The translations under genes and the position numbers were made by a program. A stretch of 64,000 bases of DNA from Methylopila sp. 73B (lineage in GTDB: Bacteria > Pseudomonadota > Alphaproteobacteria > Rhizobiales > Methylopilaceae): NCBI RefSeq assembly GCF_000526315.1, contig NZ_JAFV01000001.1, positions 1,550,001 to 1,614,000 of the forward strand, read 5' to 3'. The first letter of the stretch is position 1. Each line of letters begins with the position of its first letter. This document shows, one piece after another, positions 47,283 through 56,277 of the stretch. A model generated the notes under the pieces. The model saw nothing but the letters and a program-made list of their open reading frames with translations, ran no database searches and had not been told where the DNA came from.

Positions 47283-48620
47283 ATGAAGATCGCAAACATG
47301 AATCCCATCGGCGCCCGGCGCCGGCCCCAGCGTCCCGGCGCAGGCGCTGAGGCGCTCGCGCTGCGGACGCCCACCGCCGCCGCCCCTGCGGCGCCGTCGA
47401 CCGCAGTGGCGACGCCCGCCGAGGATTTCGTCGACACCCGGCGTCCCTCGCCCCCGCCTCTGCGGCGCGGCCGCATCGACGACGTCGAGAGCTTCGAGCG
47501 CCCCTCCTCGCGCGACGCCTGGCGCAAGAAGATGCGCCTCTTCAACGCGCTCTTCCTCGCGGTCCCGCTCCTCGTCGCCTGCGTCTACCTGTTCGGGATC
47601 GCCTCCAACCGTTACGTCGCGGAGAGCGTCATCGCCATCCGCAACCCGGCCAGCGGCGTTTCGGGCGTGCCCGGGTCGATGGTCGGCCAGGTCGGGCAGC
47701 CGGTGCCGAGCCAGGCCGAGCGCGCGATCGACGAATCCTACGCGGTCGTCAACTACATCAAGTCGCGCGAAGCGTTCGACGAGCTCAACAAGCGGATCAA
47801 CCTGACGCCGCGGATGCAGGAAACCTCGATCGACTGGTTCGGCCGGCTTTCGCCCGAGGCGCGCCACGAACGGCAGTACCAGCACTATCTCTCCCAGATC
47901 GAAGTCTCCTATGACGACCTGCAGGGCCAGATCAGCCTGACGACCTACGGCTACGACGCCGACACCGCCTTCAAGATCGGCGCCGAGCTCTCGCGCATGA
48001 GCGAGCAGCTGGTCAACCAGTTCAACGAGCGCGCCCGCGCGGACATGATCAAGCTGGCGCAGGAGCAGGTCTCCGAGGCGGCCAACGAGATGCGCCGGAC
48101 CAACCAGGCGATCACGGACTTCCAGCTCGCGAACGGCATGATCGATCCGACGATGGAGACCACGTCGTACGGCACCATCATCCAGACCCTGCGGGACCAG
48201 ATCGCGAGCAAACGCGCCGAGATGACGGCGTTGTCGAAGACCTCGACGCCCACCTCGCCCCGGACGTCGGAAATCCGCAACATGCTCGACGCGCTGGAGG
48301 TGCAGCTCACCTCCGAGCAGCAGCGCCTGACCGGCAAGACCGACGCTCTCGCGCCGCTGATCGGCTCTTACAAGATGCTCAGCGTGGATCAGGGTCTCGC
48401 CCAGCAGAAGTACTCCTCCGCCGTGGCGATGCTGCAGAGCTCGCTCGTGCAGGCGGAGATGAAGAAGCTCTACATCGTCAACATCGTGTCGCCCCGGGTT
48501 CCCGTCGATCCGATCCTGCCGAACAAGCCGAAGAGCCTGATGTGGGTCATCGCCGGCACGATCATCGCCTGGATCATCGCACGGCTGACGCTGGCCTCGA
48601 TCCGCGACCACCGGGTGTAG
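47283..48620 (+). CDS. Capsule polysaccharide export inner-membrane protein (KpsE/PCP family)
   Basis: A 445-residue polysaccharide co-polymerase/export protein linking the ABC exporter to the outer-membrane channel. It has a Pro/Ala-rich cytoplasmic start (1-80), TM1 at about 84-106, a large periplasmic domain with coiled-coil content (RADMIKLAQEQVSEAANEMRRTNQAITDFQ at about 250-280), and TM2 near 420-438. TM2 is preceded by the Pro-rich PCP motif VDPILPNKPKS. There is no C-terminal tyrosine-kinase domain. GGAGG lies before the ATG, 13 bases past the ATPase stop, so it is the last gene of the pyruvyl transferase/export operon. Confidence 0.88.
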   Translation: MKIANMNPIGARRRPQRPGAGAEALALRTPTAAAPAAPSTAVATPAEDFVDTRRPSPPPLRRGRIDDVESFERPSSRDAWRKKMRLFNALFLAVPLLVACVYLFGIASNRYVAESVIAIRNPASGVSGVPGSMVGQVGQPVPSQAERAIDESYAVVNYIKSREAFDELNKRINLTPRMQETSIDWFGRLSPEARHERQYQHYLSQIEVSYDDLQGQISLTTYGYDADTAFKIGAELSRMSEQLVNQFNERARADMIKLAQEQVSEAANEMRRTNQAITDFQLANGMIDPTMETTSYGTIIQTLRDQIASKRAEMTALSKTSTPTSPRTSEIRNMLDALEVQLTSEQQRLTGKTDALAPLIGSYKMLSVDQGLAQQKYSSAVAMLQSSLVQAEMKKLYIVNIVSPRVPVDPILPNKPKSLMWVIAGTIIAWIIARLTLASIRDHRV

Positions 48621-48732
48621 GACGCTTGCGCCCCGTCGGCGTCGGCTGACGGGGCGTCAATGATCGTAGACGTGGTCCCCACGCAATTTGTTGCTACACC
48701 TTCGCCCCAGTAGTCCACGCGGCGACCATGAA

Positions 48733-50262
48733 ATGTTGAAGTCCTTTCTTTTCCGTCTGGCGTCTAAGTCTAAAGAAGCCGTTCCTACGCTTTCGGAGCC
48801 GCCCCGACGCCGGTCTCCGGCTATTGTGATAAAACAGATGTTGTCATTAAGAAAAGCTAAGGAATCCGCCCTCGTAGGAGACTGGGACGGCGTCATCAAG
48901 ATGGTCGATGCAGATCCTACATTGGCCAAGAATGTCCGAATTCTTCAAATCTACATTCTTGCCGGTCAAGAGCTGAAAGGTGCGCGGACGCTTGACGCCG
49001 CAGCCGCCATGGCTCTCGCGAACCCGTGGCAGGTCCGCGAGCGGTTCGGCCTCGTGCGCAAATTCGCGAAGGCCGGGCGGCCGGAAGATGCTTGGCGCTT
49101 GCTCTCGATTGATCCTGAGACCCTTAAGGACGCGGGGTTTATCCGCCAGGCCAAAAGGCTCTACGGCGCAGTCAAGGACGCCGGCGTCAAGCGCGAGATC
49201 CACGGTCGGCTGACCGAGGCGACCGGCGGCGGTCTCTCCGCAAAGCCGGCGCCCTCGGCGATCGCGTTCCTCGGCGTCGATCGTCCCACTGCGCGGCTGG
49301 GCACGGCGCATGCCGCGGCGAGCGCGGAGGTGCCGCCACGCCATCTCGCGGGTTTTGAAAGCGAAATGCTTCTCCTGCAGACCCGGCTCCGTTCGCCGAC
49401 GGCGCCCAAGGTCGTGGAATTCAACGATGTCTTCGTCGACCGGTTTGGGCAGATCTGGCGTGAGGGCGGCGAGATCATCCAGACCAACGGACGGCCGATC
49501 CCGGACCGGGTCGCCACCGACGTCCGACGCCTCGACGCCGCCTGCCACGCGATCATGGGGACCCGCGGCATCTACCATTGGCTCGTCGACCAATCGCCGC
49601 GGTTTGGAATGTATCTCGATCCTGCCGCACGGCCTGTCCCCGTAGTAATCGCCGCGGGATCACCGCGCTTCGAGCGCGAGACGTTGGAGCTTCTGAAGCG
49701 TTCGCTCGGCGTACAGTACGCTGAGGTCGACGAGCCGGTTTTCGTGAGCCGCCTGTTGATGCCTCGGGTAGGCTTCGCGGGCCTTATGTATCCCGATGCG
49801 ACCCAGGGCGTGTTCGACGCGCTAAAATCTGAAGCGCTGAAGGCGGCGAAGAAGAAGTCTTACGGCGAGAAGATCTATATCTCCCGGCGGGACGCCAAGA
49901 GGCGGCCGATGGTCAACGAAGAGACCGTCGAAAAGGAAATGAACGAACGGGGATTTAACGTGCTGCGGATGGCCGATCTTCCGATCGCGGACCAGATCGC
50001 CGCCGCGGCTGGCGCCAAGGTCATCGCGGGTCCGCATGGCGCTGGACTCGCGCACGTTTTGTTCGCCGAGCGCGGGGCCAAGATCGTTGAAATTCTGCCG
50101 ATCATGGATGGCGCATACGCTCTGCGCTTCAACTACGCGAGACTGTGCACTGCGCTCGGCCATGACTACAGCGCGTGGCTCGAACACCAGCGGGCCGGCA
50201 CCGACAAGTGGACGACGGAGTTGCCTCAATTTCTACCTTTCCTGGATCAGGCGCTCGCCTGA
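48733..50262 (+). CDS. Glycosyltransferase family 61 protein
   Basis: A 509-residue protein. Residues 1-190 are helical and may form TPR-like repeats (KAKESALVGDWDGVIKMVD, NPWQVRERFGLVRKFAKAGRPEDAW). Residues 230-509 match GT61 (DUF563-type) glycosyltransferases: GIYHWLVDQSPRFGMYLD, EKIYISRRDAKRRPMVNEE and the conserved GPHGAGLAHVLFAERG. It presumably acts in the same surface glycan pathway. The first 270 bases are clearly AT-richer (Lys and Ser codons such as AAG/AAA and TCT) than neighbouring genes. An upstream ATG in another frame stops at once; the start used is ATG 48733. Confidence 0.82.
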   Translation: MLKSFLFRLASKSKEAVPTLSEPPRRRSPAIVIKQMLSLRKAKESALVGDWDGVIKMVDADPTLAKNVRILQIYILAGQELKGARTLDAAAAMALANPWQVRERFGLVRKFAKAGRPEDAWRLLSIDPETLKDAGFIRQAKRLYGAVKDAGVKREIHGRLTEATGGGLSAKPAPSAIAFLGVDRPTARLGTAHAAASAEVPPRHLAGFESEMLLLQTRLRSPTAPKVVEFNDVFVDRFGQIWREGGEIIQTNGRPIPDRVATDVRRLDAACHAIMGTRGIYHWLVDQSPRFGMYLDPAARPVPVVIAAGSPRFERETLELLKRSLGVQYAEVDEPVFVSRLLMPRVGFAGLMYPDATQGVFDALKSEALKAAKKKSYGEKIYISRRDAKRRPMVNEETVEKEMNERGFNVLRMADLPIADQIAAAAGAKVIAGPHGAGLAHVLFAERGAKIVEILPIMDGAYALRFNYARLCTALGHDYSAWLEHQRAGTDKWTTELPQFLPFLDQALA

Positions 50263-50404
50263 CGCCCCGCAATGCCGGTTCTGTGATGGCCGGCTGACCC
50301 GGCGACCATAATTTCTCCATTCCCGGAGCGAAGGGTGCGGTGCAGCACGCCGTAGAAGGCATGCAGAGGGCCGCCGCCCGCGGTCTCTTCAGGATGGAGG
50401 GTTC

Positions 50405-51925
50405 ATGGAACCGACGCATCCGTCGCTCCTCGCCGTGGGACGCTTTGGCCTCGGGGCGTCGAAAGACGGCCCGCCGTCCGATCCGCGCGCCCATGTCGAC
50501 CGGCAGCTCGACGTCGCGCTCCCGTCGTATCAGGGCGACCTGCGCGACACCCCCGGCCAGCTTCGCACCATGGTCGAGCGCCGGCGGTACCAGCGCGAGA
50601 AGATCAACGAGCAGGTCGCGGCGAACCGCGACGCCCAACGCAAGGCCGGAAACGACGCCGCTGCGGCTGGAACAGCCGGCGGCGATATGGCTGCTGCGGC
50701 CGCGAACGAGATGGCGTCCGGCGGCATGGACGGCGACGGCGACATGGCCATGGACGACGGCATGGCCCGCCGCCAGAAGCGGGACAAGCGGCGGGGCGAA
50801 TTCGACATCGATCTGACGGGGATCGCAAAGGCGAACAACCGCGCCGAGGACTTCCACGCCTGGCTCGAGTCGGTGCGCGACAGCCCTTGCCCGTACCAGG
50901 AACGATTGGCCCTTCACTGGGGCAATCATTTCACGGTCGCGGCGGTGAAAGGCAAGGTGGCGATCACGGTCGGCACGTTCCAGCGCGAGGTCGTGCGGCC
51001 GAACGTCGTCGGCTCGTTCCACAACATGCTGGTAGCCTCGACCACGCACCCCTCGATGATCTTCTATCTCGACAACGAGCGCTCAATCGGCCCGGCGTCC
51101 AAGGTCGGCCAGCGCGGCAAGCGCGGCGTCAACGAGAACCTCGCGCGCGAGGTGCTCGAGCTGCATACGCTCGGCGCCGACGGCGGCTACACCCAGGCCG
51201 ACGTCGCCTCGTTCGCCAAGGTTCTGAGCGGCTGGACGGTCGATCTCGACCCGGAGAGCGACGCCTGCGGCACGACCGTGTTCAAGGAGGCGTGGCACGA
51301 ACCCGGCGCGAAGACGATTCTGGGCAAGCGCTACGCCGACGACGGCGAGGGCCAGCTCCGCGCCGTCTTGAAGGACCTGGCGGAGCATCCCTCGACCGCG
51401 CGGCACGTGTCGCGCCGCTTCGCGCGCGCCTTCGTGGCCGACGACGCGTCGCCTGCGCTGCTCACGGCGCTCGAGCGCAGCTTCAGGGACACGAACGGAG
51501 ACTTGAAGGCGCTCGCCCGCACGCTGGCGCGCCACGACGAGGCCTGGACGGCGCCGCCGGCGAAGCTACGGCCGCCGATCGAGTTCGTCGCCAGCGTCGC
51601 CCGCCTGCTCGGCGCGACGCCGCGGCCGCCGGTCCCTTATGTGGCGCTCGTCGCCATGGGCCAACCCTACCTGACCGCGCCCTCCCCCAAGGGCTGGTCG
51701 GACGATGACGACGCCTGGGCGACCTCGGACGGCATCAAGACCCGGCTGGACTGGGCGCAGGATCTGTCCGCGCGCCACGCCGATCGCCTGAACATGAAGC
51801 AGCTGGTCGACACGCAGCTCGCCGGCCTGCTGTCCGATGAAACCCGCACCGCCGTGCTGCGCGGCGAAAGCCAGGAACAGGCGCTCACGCTTCTGCTGCT
51901 GAGCCCCGACTTCCAGAGGAGATAG
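50405..51925 (+). CDS. DUF1800 family protein
   Basis: A 506-residue protein with the DUF1800 blocks ALHWGNHFTVA, NVVGSFHNMLVASTTHPSMIFYLDN, NENLAREVLELHTLGADGGYTQADV and HPSTARHVSRRFARAF. Residues about 79-130 are a low-complexity insert rich in Ala, Met, Asp and Gly, followed by an Arg/Lys cluster. No signal peptide is obvious. DUF1800 genes are nearly always paired with DUF1501 genes; their joint function is not known. Here the DUF1501 gene follows 3 bases later, so the two are coupled. The pair sits between capsule glycosyltransferase and Wza-type genes. Confidence 0.88.
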   Translation: MEPTHPSLLAVGRFGLGASKDGPPSDPRAHVDRQLDVALPSYQGDLRDTPGQLRTMVERRRYQREKINEQVAANRDAQRKAGNDAAAAGTAGGDMAAAAANEMASGGMDGDGDMAMDDGMARRQKRDKRRGEFDIDLTGIAKANNRAEDFHAWLESVRDSPCPYQERLALHWGNHFTVAAVKGKVAITVGTFQREVVRPNVVGSFHNMLVASTTHPSMIFYLDNERSIGPASKVGQRGKRGVNENLAREVLELHTLGADGGYTQADVASFAKVLSGWTVDLDPESDACGTTVFKEAWHEPGAKTILGKRYADDGEGQLRAVLKDLAEHPSTARHVSRRFARAFVADDASPALLTALERSFRDTNGDLKALARTLARHDEAWTAPPAKLRPPIEFVASVARLLGATPRPPVPYVALVAMGQPYLTAPSPKGWSDDDDAWATSDGIKTRLDWAQDLSARHADRLNMKQLVDTQLAGLLSDETRTAVLRGESQEQALTLLLLSPDFQRR

Positions 51926-51928
51926 GCG

Positions 51929-53149
51929 ATGACCGGCACCACCCGCCGCCACTTCCTGGCGGCCACCAGCGCGGCCCTGTTCGCCTCGCCCTTCATCCCC
52001 AAGGCCTGGGCCGCTGGGAGCCGCGATCCGCGGCTGCTCGTCGTCATCCTGCGGGGCGGACTCGACGGCCTCGGCGCGGTGATGCCGGTCGGCGATCCGG
52101 ATTTCGCCGCGCTGCGCGCGGATTTCCAAAGCCCGAAGCTGGGCGAGGCGCACAGGCTCGACGCCATGTTCGCGCTCAACCCGAGCATGCCGGCGCTCGC
52201 GAACCTCTACGATCGCAAGGAAGCCCTGATCTTCCACGCGGTCGCCACGCCCTACCGGGCGCGCTCGCATTTCGACGGCCAGGAGGTTTTGGAGAACGGG
52301 ATGCCCAAGTCGGGCACCGGCGAGGACAGCGGTTGGCTCAACCGCGCGCTCGCCGCGATGCAGCCCGAGAAAGGCGTCCGGCTCTCCCCGAAACGCGGTC
52401 TCGCCGTCGCGGCGACGACGCCGCTCATTCTGCGCGGCGCGGCGCCGGTCGAGAGCTGGCAGCCGCAGGCCATGAACTACGCCCGCGCCGACACGCTCCA
52501 GCGGCTGGAAGCGCTCTACGACGCGCGCGACCTCAAGCTGGCCGCGGCGCTGCGTGAAGGCGCCCGGGTCGACCTGTTCCTGGGCGACGAACCCTCGATG
52601 AAGCGCCTGCAGCAGGAGGCGCCGGCCTCCTCGAAGGGCTTCGCGCTCGCCGCCAACGCCGCCGCGCGCCTGATGGCGGCGCCGGACGGCCCCAGGATCG
52701 CGGTGATGAACTTCGACGGGTGGGACACCCACACGGCCGAAGGCCCCTACGACGGCCGGCTGGCGAAGAACCTCGTCGCGCTGGACGAAGGCGTGACGGC
52801 GCTTCGCACCGGCATGGGTCCGGTCTGGGCGGACACCAGCGTCCTGATCGTCACGGAGTTCGGCCGGACCGCGCGCGTCAACGGTACGAAGGGCACCGAC
52901 CACGGCAACGGCGGCGTCGCGTTCCTGGTGGGCGGCCGGGTGAACGGCGGTCGCGTGATCGCCGATTGGCCGGGGCTCAGCGAGAGGGCCCTGTTCGAGG
53001 ACCGCGATCTGGCGCCCACAACGGACATGCGGGCGGTGCTCAAAGGGCTCCTGGCCGACCAGCTCGACATCGACGAGAAGACGCTCGGTAGCACGATCTT
53101 TCCCGGCAGCGAGCAGGTTCGGCCGATGCAGGGCTTGATCCGCGCCTGA
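51929..53149 (+). CDS. DUF1501 family protein, probably Tat-exported
   Basis: A 406-residue protein with a Tat-like signal (TTRRHFLAATSAALFASPF, RR at 6-7). It contains the DUF1501 motifs VVILRGGLDGLGAVMP, MNFDGWDTHTAEGPYDGRLAKNLVALDEGV and VTEFGRTARVNGTKGTDHGNGG. The Asp and His residues in these motifs resemble metal ligands of the alkaline phosphatase/sulfatase superfamily, so a hydrolase is possible (inference). AGGAG precedes the ATG; only three bases separate it from the DUF1800 stop. A bidirectional terminator lies 170 bases downstream. Confidence 0.87.
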   Translation: MTGTTRRHFLAATSAALFASPFIPKAWAAGSRDPRLLVVILRGGLDGLGAVMPVGDPDFAALRADFQSPKLGEAHRLDAMFALNPSMPALANLYDRKEALIFHAVATPYRARSHFDGQEVLENGMPKSGTGEDSGWLNRALAAMQPEKGVRLSPKRGLAVAATTPLILRGAAPVESWQPQAMNYARADTLQRLEALYDARDLKLAAALREGARVDLFLGDEPSMKRLQQEAPASSKGFALAANAAARLMAAPDGPRIAVMNFDGWDTHTAEGPYDGRLAKNLVALDEGVTALRTGMGPVWADTSVLIVTEFGRTARVNGTKGTDHGNGGVAFLVGGRVNGGRVIADWPGLSERALFEDRDLAPTTDMRAVLKGLLADQLDIDEKTLGSTIFPGSEQVRPMQGLIRA

Positions 53150-53316
53150 CGCGACGCGGCTGGACGAAGGCGTCTGGTCCAGGCGCACTTGGAACGCGAT
53201 CGTCCGTGACCGAGCTCGCGGATGCCCGCGGCGTCGAGATCGACACCCGCCCCGACGTAGGGGAACGCCAGCGTGGGCGCGACGGCGTGATTCATCCGAG
53301 CTGATCGTGCCCAAAC

Positions 53317-53346
53317 AAAAAGGGGCGCCGCAGAGCGCCCCTTTTT
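53317..53346. terminator. Bidirectional intrinsic terminator between DUF1501 and Wza-like genes
   Basis: Twelve-bp perfect stem AAAAAGGGGCGC / GCGCCCCTTTTT with a CGCAGA loop. It serves both convergent genes. Confidence 0.92.
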
Positions 53347-53368
53347 GCATGCGTGATCCAGAGCGGCC

Positions 53369-54583
53369 TTATTGGCCGAAGGTCTGGCCGGTCTTGGCGA
53401 TCGTCGCGCCTGTGAGCACAGGGCTCACCGTCATCCGGAACAGGTCGAGCATCTTCGACAGCTCCACGGAGCCGGCGTTCGAGAGATAGACGATGTCCTT
53501 CTGGCGCAGGTTGAAGCGGTCGGTCAGGAAGAAGCCGCCCGCGCTGCCCATGTCGAACTGGTAGACGACCGGCACGAAAGCGCCGCCGCCCGGGCCGCCT
53601 GGCGCAAGCTGGTCCGCGATCGCCCGCGGCTCGTAGCGCAGCACGAAGATGCCCTTCGCGTCGGCGCGCGCGTCGTTGAGGCCGCCAGCGCGCCCCAGCG
53701 CTCCGGCGAGGCTCAGGGGCTCCGCCGGCAGAGGGAACTCCGCGGAGGTGCCGGAAGCGCCGAGCATCAGGTAGGTGCGCGCCACCGTCGAGACGTTGAT
53801 GAAGTCGCCTTTCTGTACGCGGATGTCCGAGCTCGGGCTCTGCAGCAGCGCGTGCAGACGCACGGAACGCGTGGTCGAGCCGCGGGTCAGCGACACCACC
53901 GTGTCGCTCGGTCGGGCGGCCGGGCCGCCGGCGCGCGTCACGAGCTGGAGAAGCGTCTCGCCGGCCGGCGTGATGTCGAACTCGCCCGGCGACTTCACGT
54001 CGCCGCCGACGACCACGCGATTCGCGAGATTGGCCGACAGGCGCACGAGGACCTGCGGCTGAACCGCGTTCTCCTTGAGCTTCGATTCGATCTCGAGTCC
54101 GAGCTGGGTCGGCGTCTTGCCCGCCGCCTTCACGCGCCCGACGAAGGGGAAGACGATCATCCCGCCGCCGTCGATCTGGATGTCCGGCAGGGTGACGATC
54201 TTGGAGCCTTCGCCGCCGGCGCTGGCGCTGCTGATGCCCGTGAAGAGGCCGCCCGAAGTCGGTTCGATCACCGTGACGGAGATCGCGTCGCCGGCGCCGA
54301 GCGCCCCGCCGCCCCCGCCGCCGCGGAAGAACCCGTCGGTGGACATCCCAACTTCGCCGTAGGCCGACAGGATGCTGCTGGCCTGGGCGGAGTACTTCAC
54401 AAGGCGAAAAGGCAGTGTCTTCGGAGATTGGGCTTCACGCTCGACAGCGCTTGCCTGCGGCCCGCTGGATGGCAGCGAGGTGCAGCCGGCGAGCGGAGCC
54501 GCCGCGAGAGCGACGCCGAGGCAGGCGACCGACGCCTGCCGAGAACTCGGACGCCAGTAAGCACGACGCTTGAACGCATACAT
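53369..54583 (-). CDS. Polysaccharide export outer-membrane lipoprotein (Wza/KpsD-type)
   Basis: A 404-residue lipoprotein with a signal ending LAAAPLAGC (lipobox LAGC near residue 34). It shows the polysaccharide biosynthesis/export domain (LGAGDAISVTVIEP, DGGGMIVFPFVGRVKAAGKTPTQLGLEIESKLKE) followed by SLBB-type repeats (VVVGGDVKSPGEFDITPAGETLLQLVTRAGG and a second LSLAGALGRAGGLND region). It would form the outer-membrane channel for the glycan exported by the KpsMTE-like system. A Gly-run (six Gly) precedes the export domain. It is transcribed opposite to the capsule operon and divergent from pyruvyl transferase 3. Confidence 0.92.
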   Translation of the reverse strand: MYAFKRRAYWRPSSRQASVACLGVALAAAPLAGCTSLPSSGPQASAVEREAQSPKTLPFRLVKYSAQASSILSAYGEVGMSTDGFFRGGGGGGALGAGDAISVTVIEPTSGGLFTGISSASAGGEGSKIVTLPDIQIDGGGMIVFPFVGRVKAAGKTPTQLGLEIESKLKENAVQPQVLVRLSANLANRVVVGGDVKSPGEFDITPAGETLLQLVTRAGGPAARPSDTVVSLTRGSTTRSVRLHALLQSPSSDIRVQKGDFINVSTVARTYLMLGASGTSAEFPLPAEPLSLAGALGRAGGLNDARADAKGIFVLRYEPRAIADQLAPGGPGGGAFVPVVYQFDMGSAGGFFLTDRFNLRQKDIVYLSNAGSVELSKMLDLFRMTVSPVLTGATIAKTGQTFGQ

Positions 54584-55056
54584 TCAGTTCGCCTTCTCAG
54601 TTTCGCGCGCGCTCACATTGCTCATCCGCGCGGCTGCGGCAAGAGCCACAAACGCAGGCGGTCGGCGAAACGCCACCGAAGATCGCGAGCCCATTCCGAA
54701 CACCCGACGCCAGATCGACGTCCGACCGCATCCGCCACGACGACGCATGCCGATCGAAGGCCGGTCCGCTGGAAAGACGTCCGATACGCCAAGGCCGCAA
54801 GCTCCCCCGTCAATCATTGCCCCGATAACGGTCTTGAACCCTTTAATTGAGCGTAAATGAGGCCTTACGAACCGTGCCAGCAAAGGCCCGGTCGTCCACA
54901 AGTCTTTCTGGTCAGGTGTTGAGAGGCGGCAACAGTTTTCGGAATCAGGCGACTTTGTGGCCAAAGAAGCCGGCGCAGCGGTGTTCATGGCTGCGATCTA
55001 TTGCTGCGCGGCATCAAGGTGTTGAGCCCGGGCGCGAATTGGGCCATGCAGAGCGC
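54584..55056. other. Divergent intergenic region between Wza-like gene and pyruvyl transferase 3
   Basis: About 470 bases without a convincing gene. Open frames here (for example on the minus strand from 54988) match no family I know and have no ribosome-binding site. A lower-GC stretch at 54830-54860 is a possible promoter zone. Near-complementary segments CCACAAGTC (54896-54904) and GACTTTGTGG (54951-54960) form an imperfect inverted repeat. Confidence 0.45.
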
Positions 55057-56205
55057 ATGTCAGTTGCGGGTCGGGCGACCTCGCCCCCGGCGCCCGCTGA
55101 CGAGACGAGGAGTTCCTTTTTGCATTCGACTGAGATCGCCGAAGTCGCGGCGTCCATCGGCGCAGCGCCCGTGAGCTGGGTGGCGGCGACTCAGGACCAG
55201 ACCTATCTCAACCTTGGCGACGCATTGAGTCCCCTCATGGTTGCGATGCTGTCGGGTCTCCCGGTCTTCCACGAGGCCCACCGCTCCGACCTGCCGCGGC
55301 TCGCGGCCGTCGGGACCATCGCCCACAGCTTCGAGAAGGGTTCGGTCTCGGTCTGGGGAACGGGCACCTCCGCGAACCGCAATCCGCTGCACCACGGCGA
55401 TAAGATCCCGTTCGTTCCGAACGCCGACACGGCCTACAAGGTCTATGCCACCCGCGGGCCGGTGACGCGGGCGATCCTCAAGGAGGAAAACGCGGTCGGA
55501 CCGGCGGCCTTCGGCGATCCGGTGTGGGCGCTCCCGCGGTTCTACGCTCCCAAGATCGAAAAGAAGTACGACCTCGGCGTGATCGTACACCTCTCGGATC
55601 TGGTCGACCGCAGCCTCACGGCGCAGCCGAAACCCGAGATGCTGCGTTACGAGATTTCCGACGAATTCAAGGGTCGGATCAAGATCATCAACACCGTGAC
55701 GGACGTCTCGCTCACGGCGATGAAGGACCGGCTCGACGAAATCCTGTCCTGCCGGCGCTTGGTGTCGACCAGCCTCCACGGCCTTGTCTTCGCCGAGAGC
55801 TACGGCATTCCCTGCCTCTACTTCGCACCGCGCGGGGCGGAAGGGAAGGGTCTCCAGACGCGTCCGATGGACCCTGACGACGGCTACGATCTTCGGATCA
55901 CCGACCTGTACCTGGGCGTCGGGCGAAAGAGCATTCCGATCTACCATCAGGCGCGGCGCCAGAAGACCGACTGGGCGAAGCTGATGGCCGCGATCGACAC
56001 GGCCTGGGAGCCGATCGACTTCGACCTCGACCCGCTGCTCGAGGCCTTCCCCCTGCCCTACGCTCCGATCTCCGCCGAGCCGGGCAAGACCATCTTTGAC
56101 CATCCCGCGATCAAAGCCGTCCCGCTGCGCCATGGCCAGCCGAGCCCGGCGCGCGACTTGCTGCGCACCCTGTGGCGAAAGAAAATGGCGGCCGCGGCGC
56201 GCTAG
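55057..56205 (+). CDS. Polysaccharide pyruvyl transferase family protein (ExoV-like), copy 3
   Basis: A 382-residue paralogue of the proteins at 43283 and 44533, closest by eye to copy 2: NLGDALSPLMVAMLSGLPV, AVGTIAHSFEKGSVSVWGTG, RGPVTRAIL, GDPVWALPRFYAPKIEKKYDLGVIVHLSDL and VSTSLHGLVFAESYGIPCLYF. ATG 55057 is used because the preceding in-frame residues look untranslated, though no strong ribosome-binding site is present. It stands alone, divergent from the Wza-like gene, and converges on htpG with a shared hairpin terminator. Confidence 0.86.
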   Translation: MSVAGRATSPPAPADETRSSFLHSTEIAEVAASIGAAPVSWVAATQDQTYLNLGDALSPLMVAMLSGLPVFHEAHRSDLPRLAAVGTIAHSFEKGSVSVWGTGTSANRNPLHHGDKIPFVPNADTAYKVYATRGPVTRAILKEENAVGPAAFGDPVWALPRFYAPKIEKKYDLGVIVHLSDLVDRSLTAQPKPEMLRYEISDEFKGRIKIINTVTDVSLTAMKDRLDEILSCRRLVSTSLHGLVFAESYGIPCLYFAPRGAEGKGLQTRPMDPDDGYDLRITDLYLGVGRKSIPIYHQARRQKTDWAKLMAAIDTAWEPIDFDLDPLLEAFPLPYAPISAEPGKTIFDHPAIKAVPLRHGQPSPARDLLRTLWRKKMAAAAR

Positions 56206-56241
56206 GCCTTCGCCCCGAGATCGCCCGTACGGACCCGGAAA

Positions 56242-56273
56242 AAGAAGGGCGCGGCCATGGCCGCGCCCTTCTT
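56242..56273. terminator. Bidirectional terminator between pyruvyl transferase 3 and htpG
   Basis: A perfect 32-bp palindrome AAGAAGGGCGCGGCCA and its complement, with AAAA on the left and CTTCTTG on the right. It lies 36 bases after one stop and 4 bases after the other. Confidence 0.85.
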
Positions 56274-56277
56274 GCAT

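Noticed and set aside
52747-53295. Minus-strand frame overlapping the DUF1501 gene, with a non-overlapping part at 53150-53295
   Set aside because: The free part encodes no recognised sequence and the rest is antisense to DUF1501.
54584-54988. Minus-strand open frame of 134 codons directly before the Wza-like gene
   Set aside because: No family resemblance, no ribosome-binding site, and biased Arg-rich composition typical of non-coding high-GC DNA.
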